This document shows, in pieces, positions 5,544 through 6,435 of a stretch of DNA of 6,435 nucleotides. Within the stretch, counting starts at the first letter, position 1. Each line of letters opens with the position of its first letter. The notes under the pieces are model-generated. The model searched no databases, had not been told where the DNA came from, and was given only the letters and a program-made list of their open reading frames with translations. Source of the DNA: an uncultured Acetobacteraceae bacterium (GTDB lineage: Bacteria > Pseudomonadota > Alphaproteobacteria > Acetobacterales > Acetobacteraceae). The position numbers were made by a program, and so were the translations under genes. The DNA lies in NCBI GenBank assembly GCA_937874445.1, contig CALNAL010000440.1, forward strand, positions 1 to 6,435, in the 5' to 3' direction.

Positions 5544-6293
5544 TCAGTTCGTCTTGCGGGCCTTGGCGATGGCCTCCGCCATGTCGCTCTCGGCCATGGC
5601 GCCCGAATACAGCTGCGCGCCGATCACGTAGGCCGGCGTGCCTTGGATGCCCAGCTTGTGGGCCAGGGCGAGGTTGGCGCGCAGGCGGTCGGCGATGTCC
5701 GCATCGTTCATCTCGCGGCTGATCCGCCCCCAGTCGAGCCCGGCCTTGGTGGCCGAGGCATGCAGCGTGTCCAGGGTGATCTCGGCCGGGCCGGTGAGGA
5801 CGGCCTCGCGCATCTTGAGGTAGCCGCCCTGCTTCTGGGCGGCGAGCAGCGCCTTGGAGCCGAGCAGGCTGCCCGGCCCGAGGATGGGAATGTCCTTGTA
5901 GACGATGCGCAGATTGGGGTCGTGCTTGAGCAGGTTGGCAACCGCGGGGAGCATGCGCCGGCAGTAGGGGCAGCGCGGATCGAAGAATTCCACCACCGTC
6001 ACGGTGCCCTGCGGGTTGCCCTCGGAGGGGTCGGCGGGGTCGTGGGCCAGGGTCGTGCCGGCCGATTTGATGGCGTTCTGCGCGGCGTCGGCATCGGCCC
6101 GCTCGTCGTCCGCCTGGAGCGCGACGATGGCCTCGCGCAGGAGGGTGGGATCGCTCTTGAGCGCCTGACGCACGATCTCGACGATTTCGGCGCGCTGGGC
6201 GGGGGAAAAGCCGTCGGCCCGCGCCGGGGCAGGGGCGGCGGCCAGCAGCAGGGTGCCCAGCACGAAGAGCGGGGCGGCCAGGAGGCGATGCAT
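5544..6293 (-). CDS. Periplasmic DsbA/ScsC-like thiol-disulfide oxidoreductase
   Basis: Predicted periplasmic thioredoxin-fold protein that forms or rearranges disulfides in exported proteins. With the start at ATG 6293 it has 249 residues. Residues 1-26 are a Sec signal peptide with a long hydrophobic core and an AxA site (Ala24-Arg25-Ala26). Residues about 29-62 form a helical segment (QRAEIVEIVRQALKSDP, LLREAI) like the N-terminal domain of ScsC-type proteins, which in some members mediates oligomerisation. The thioredoxin fold follows: VEFFDPRCPYC with active-site Cys108-Pro-Tyr-Cys111, a helical insertion, and the cis-proline loop GTP at 218-220. The frame stays open upstream, but a longer start would bury the signal peptide; GAAGGGA, 10 nt upstream of ATG 6293, supports the chosen start. 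CPYC does not decide oxidase versus isomerase. It converges on cheZ. Confidence 0.92.
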   Translation of the reverse strand: MHRLLAAPLFVLGTLLLAAAPAPARADGFSPAQRAEIVEIVRQALKSDPTLLREAIVALQADDERADADAAQNAIKSAGTTLAHDPADPSEGNPQGTVTVVEFFDPRCPYCRRMLPAVANLLKHDPNLRIVYKDIPILGPGSLLGSKALLAAQKQGGYLKMREAVLTGPAEITLDTLHASATKAGLDWGRISREMNDADIADRLRANLALAHKLGIQGTPAYVIGAQLYSGAMAESDMAEAIAKARKTN

Positions 6294-6435
6294 TCGCTCG
6301 GAATCCCTTCTGATTTTTGTCTTCACGGCATCGCTGACGTCTCCGGCGCGCAGGCGGAAGGGGCCGGAGGGCAGCAATCTGGCGGCCAGGGCGACGAGGC
6401 GCCTGGCAGGCGGACCGGAGCCTTCTACCATGGCT

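Noticed and set aside
6294..6431. N-terminal extension of the oxidoreductase to an upstream ATG at 6431
   Set aside because: It would put 46 arginine- and proline-containing residues before an obvious Sec signal peptide. ATG 6293 has a Shine-Dalgarno sequence and starts directly at the signal.
6416..6435. Possible start of a divergent plus-strand gene: ATG at 6430 with GGAG at 6416-6419
   Set aside because: Only two codons are inside the window, so nothing can be said about the product; the spacing and start fit but are not enough.

Overview
The window is GC-rich, close to 70% by eye, with strong G/C preference at third codon positions. Its proteins resemble those of Alphaproteobacteria, most likely Rhodospirillales and plausibly Acetobacteraceae. 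This placement rests on recalled family resemblance (the transketolase and PGK variants, the CTCG-type NUDIX protein, the short CheZ), not on a search.

Layout. Positions 44-3316 hold a two-gene carbon-metabolism unit on the + strand: transketolase (tkt, TTG start behind a strong ribosome binding site) and phosphoglycerate kinase (pgk), 45 nt apart. A GC-rich hairpin at 3338-3371 probably ends this unit. A short Ser/Thr/Ala-rich ORF (3418-3663) follows, preceded by an AT-rich motif that resembles a CtrA box. Next come a NUDIX hydrolase (3757-4317) and a small proline-rich exported protein (4314-4712), which overlap in ATGA and are probably translationally coupled. After 86 nt comes a CheZ-type chemotaxis phosphatase (4799-5524). 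It converges, with a 19-nt gap, on a minus-strand periplasmic thiol-disulfide oxidoreductase of the DsbA/ScsC type (5544-6293). The last 142 nt contain no gene I can support.

How the genes work together. tkt and pgk serve the pentose phosphate pathway (or a Calvin-type cycle) and lower glycolysis. The usual gap gene is not between them. CheZ would dephosphorylate CheY-P, but no other che or flagellar gene is visible, so it is an orphan in this window. The Ser-rich ORF and the proline-rich exported protein have no function I can name.

There is no mobile element, CRISPR array, tRNA or rRNA, and I see no sign of a new multi-gene system. The items most worth a second look are the two unassigned small proteins, the FliM-like C-terminal peptide of CheZ, a perfect 15-bp tandem duplication in the CheZ linker, and two AT-rich CtrA-like motifs upstream of plus-strand starts.
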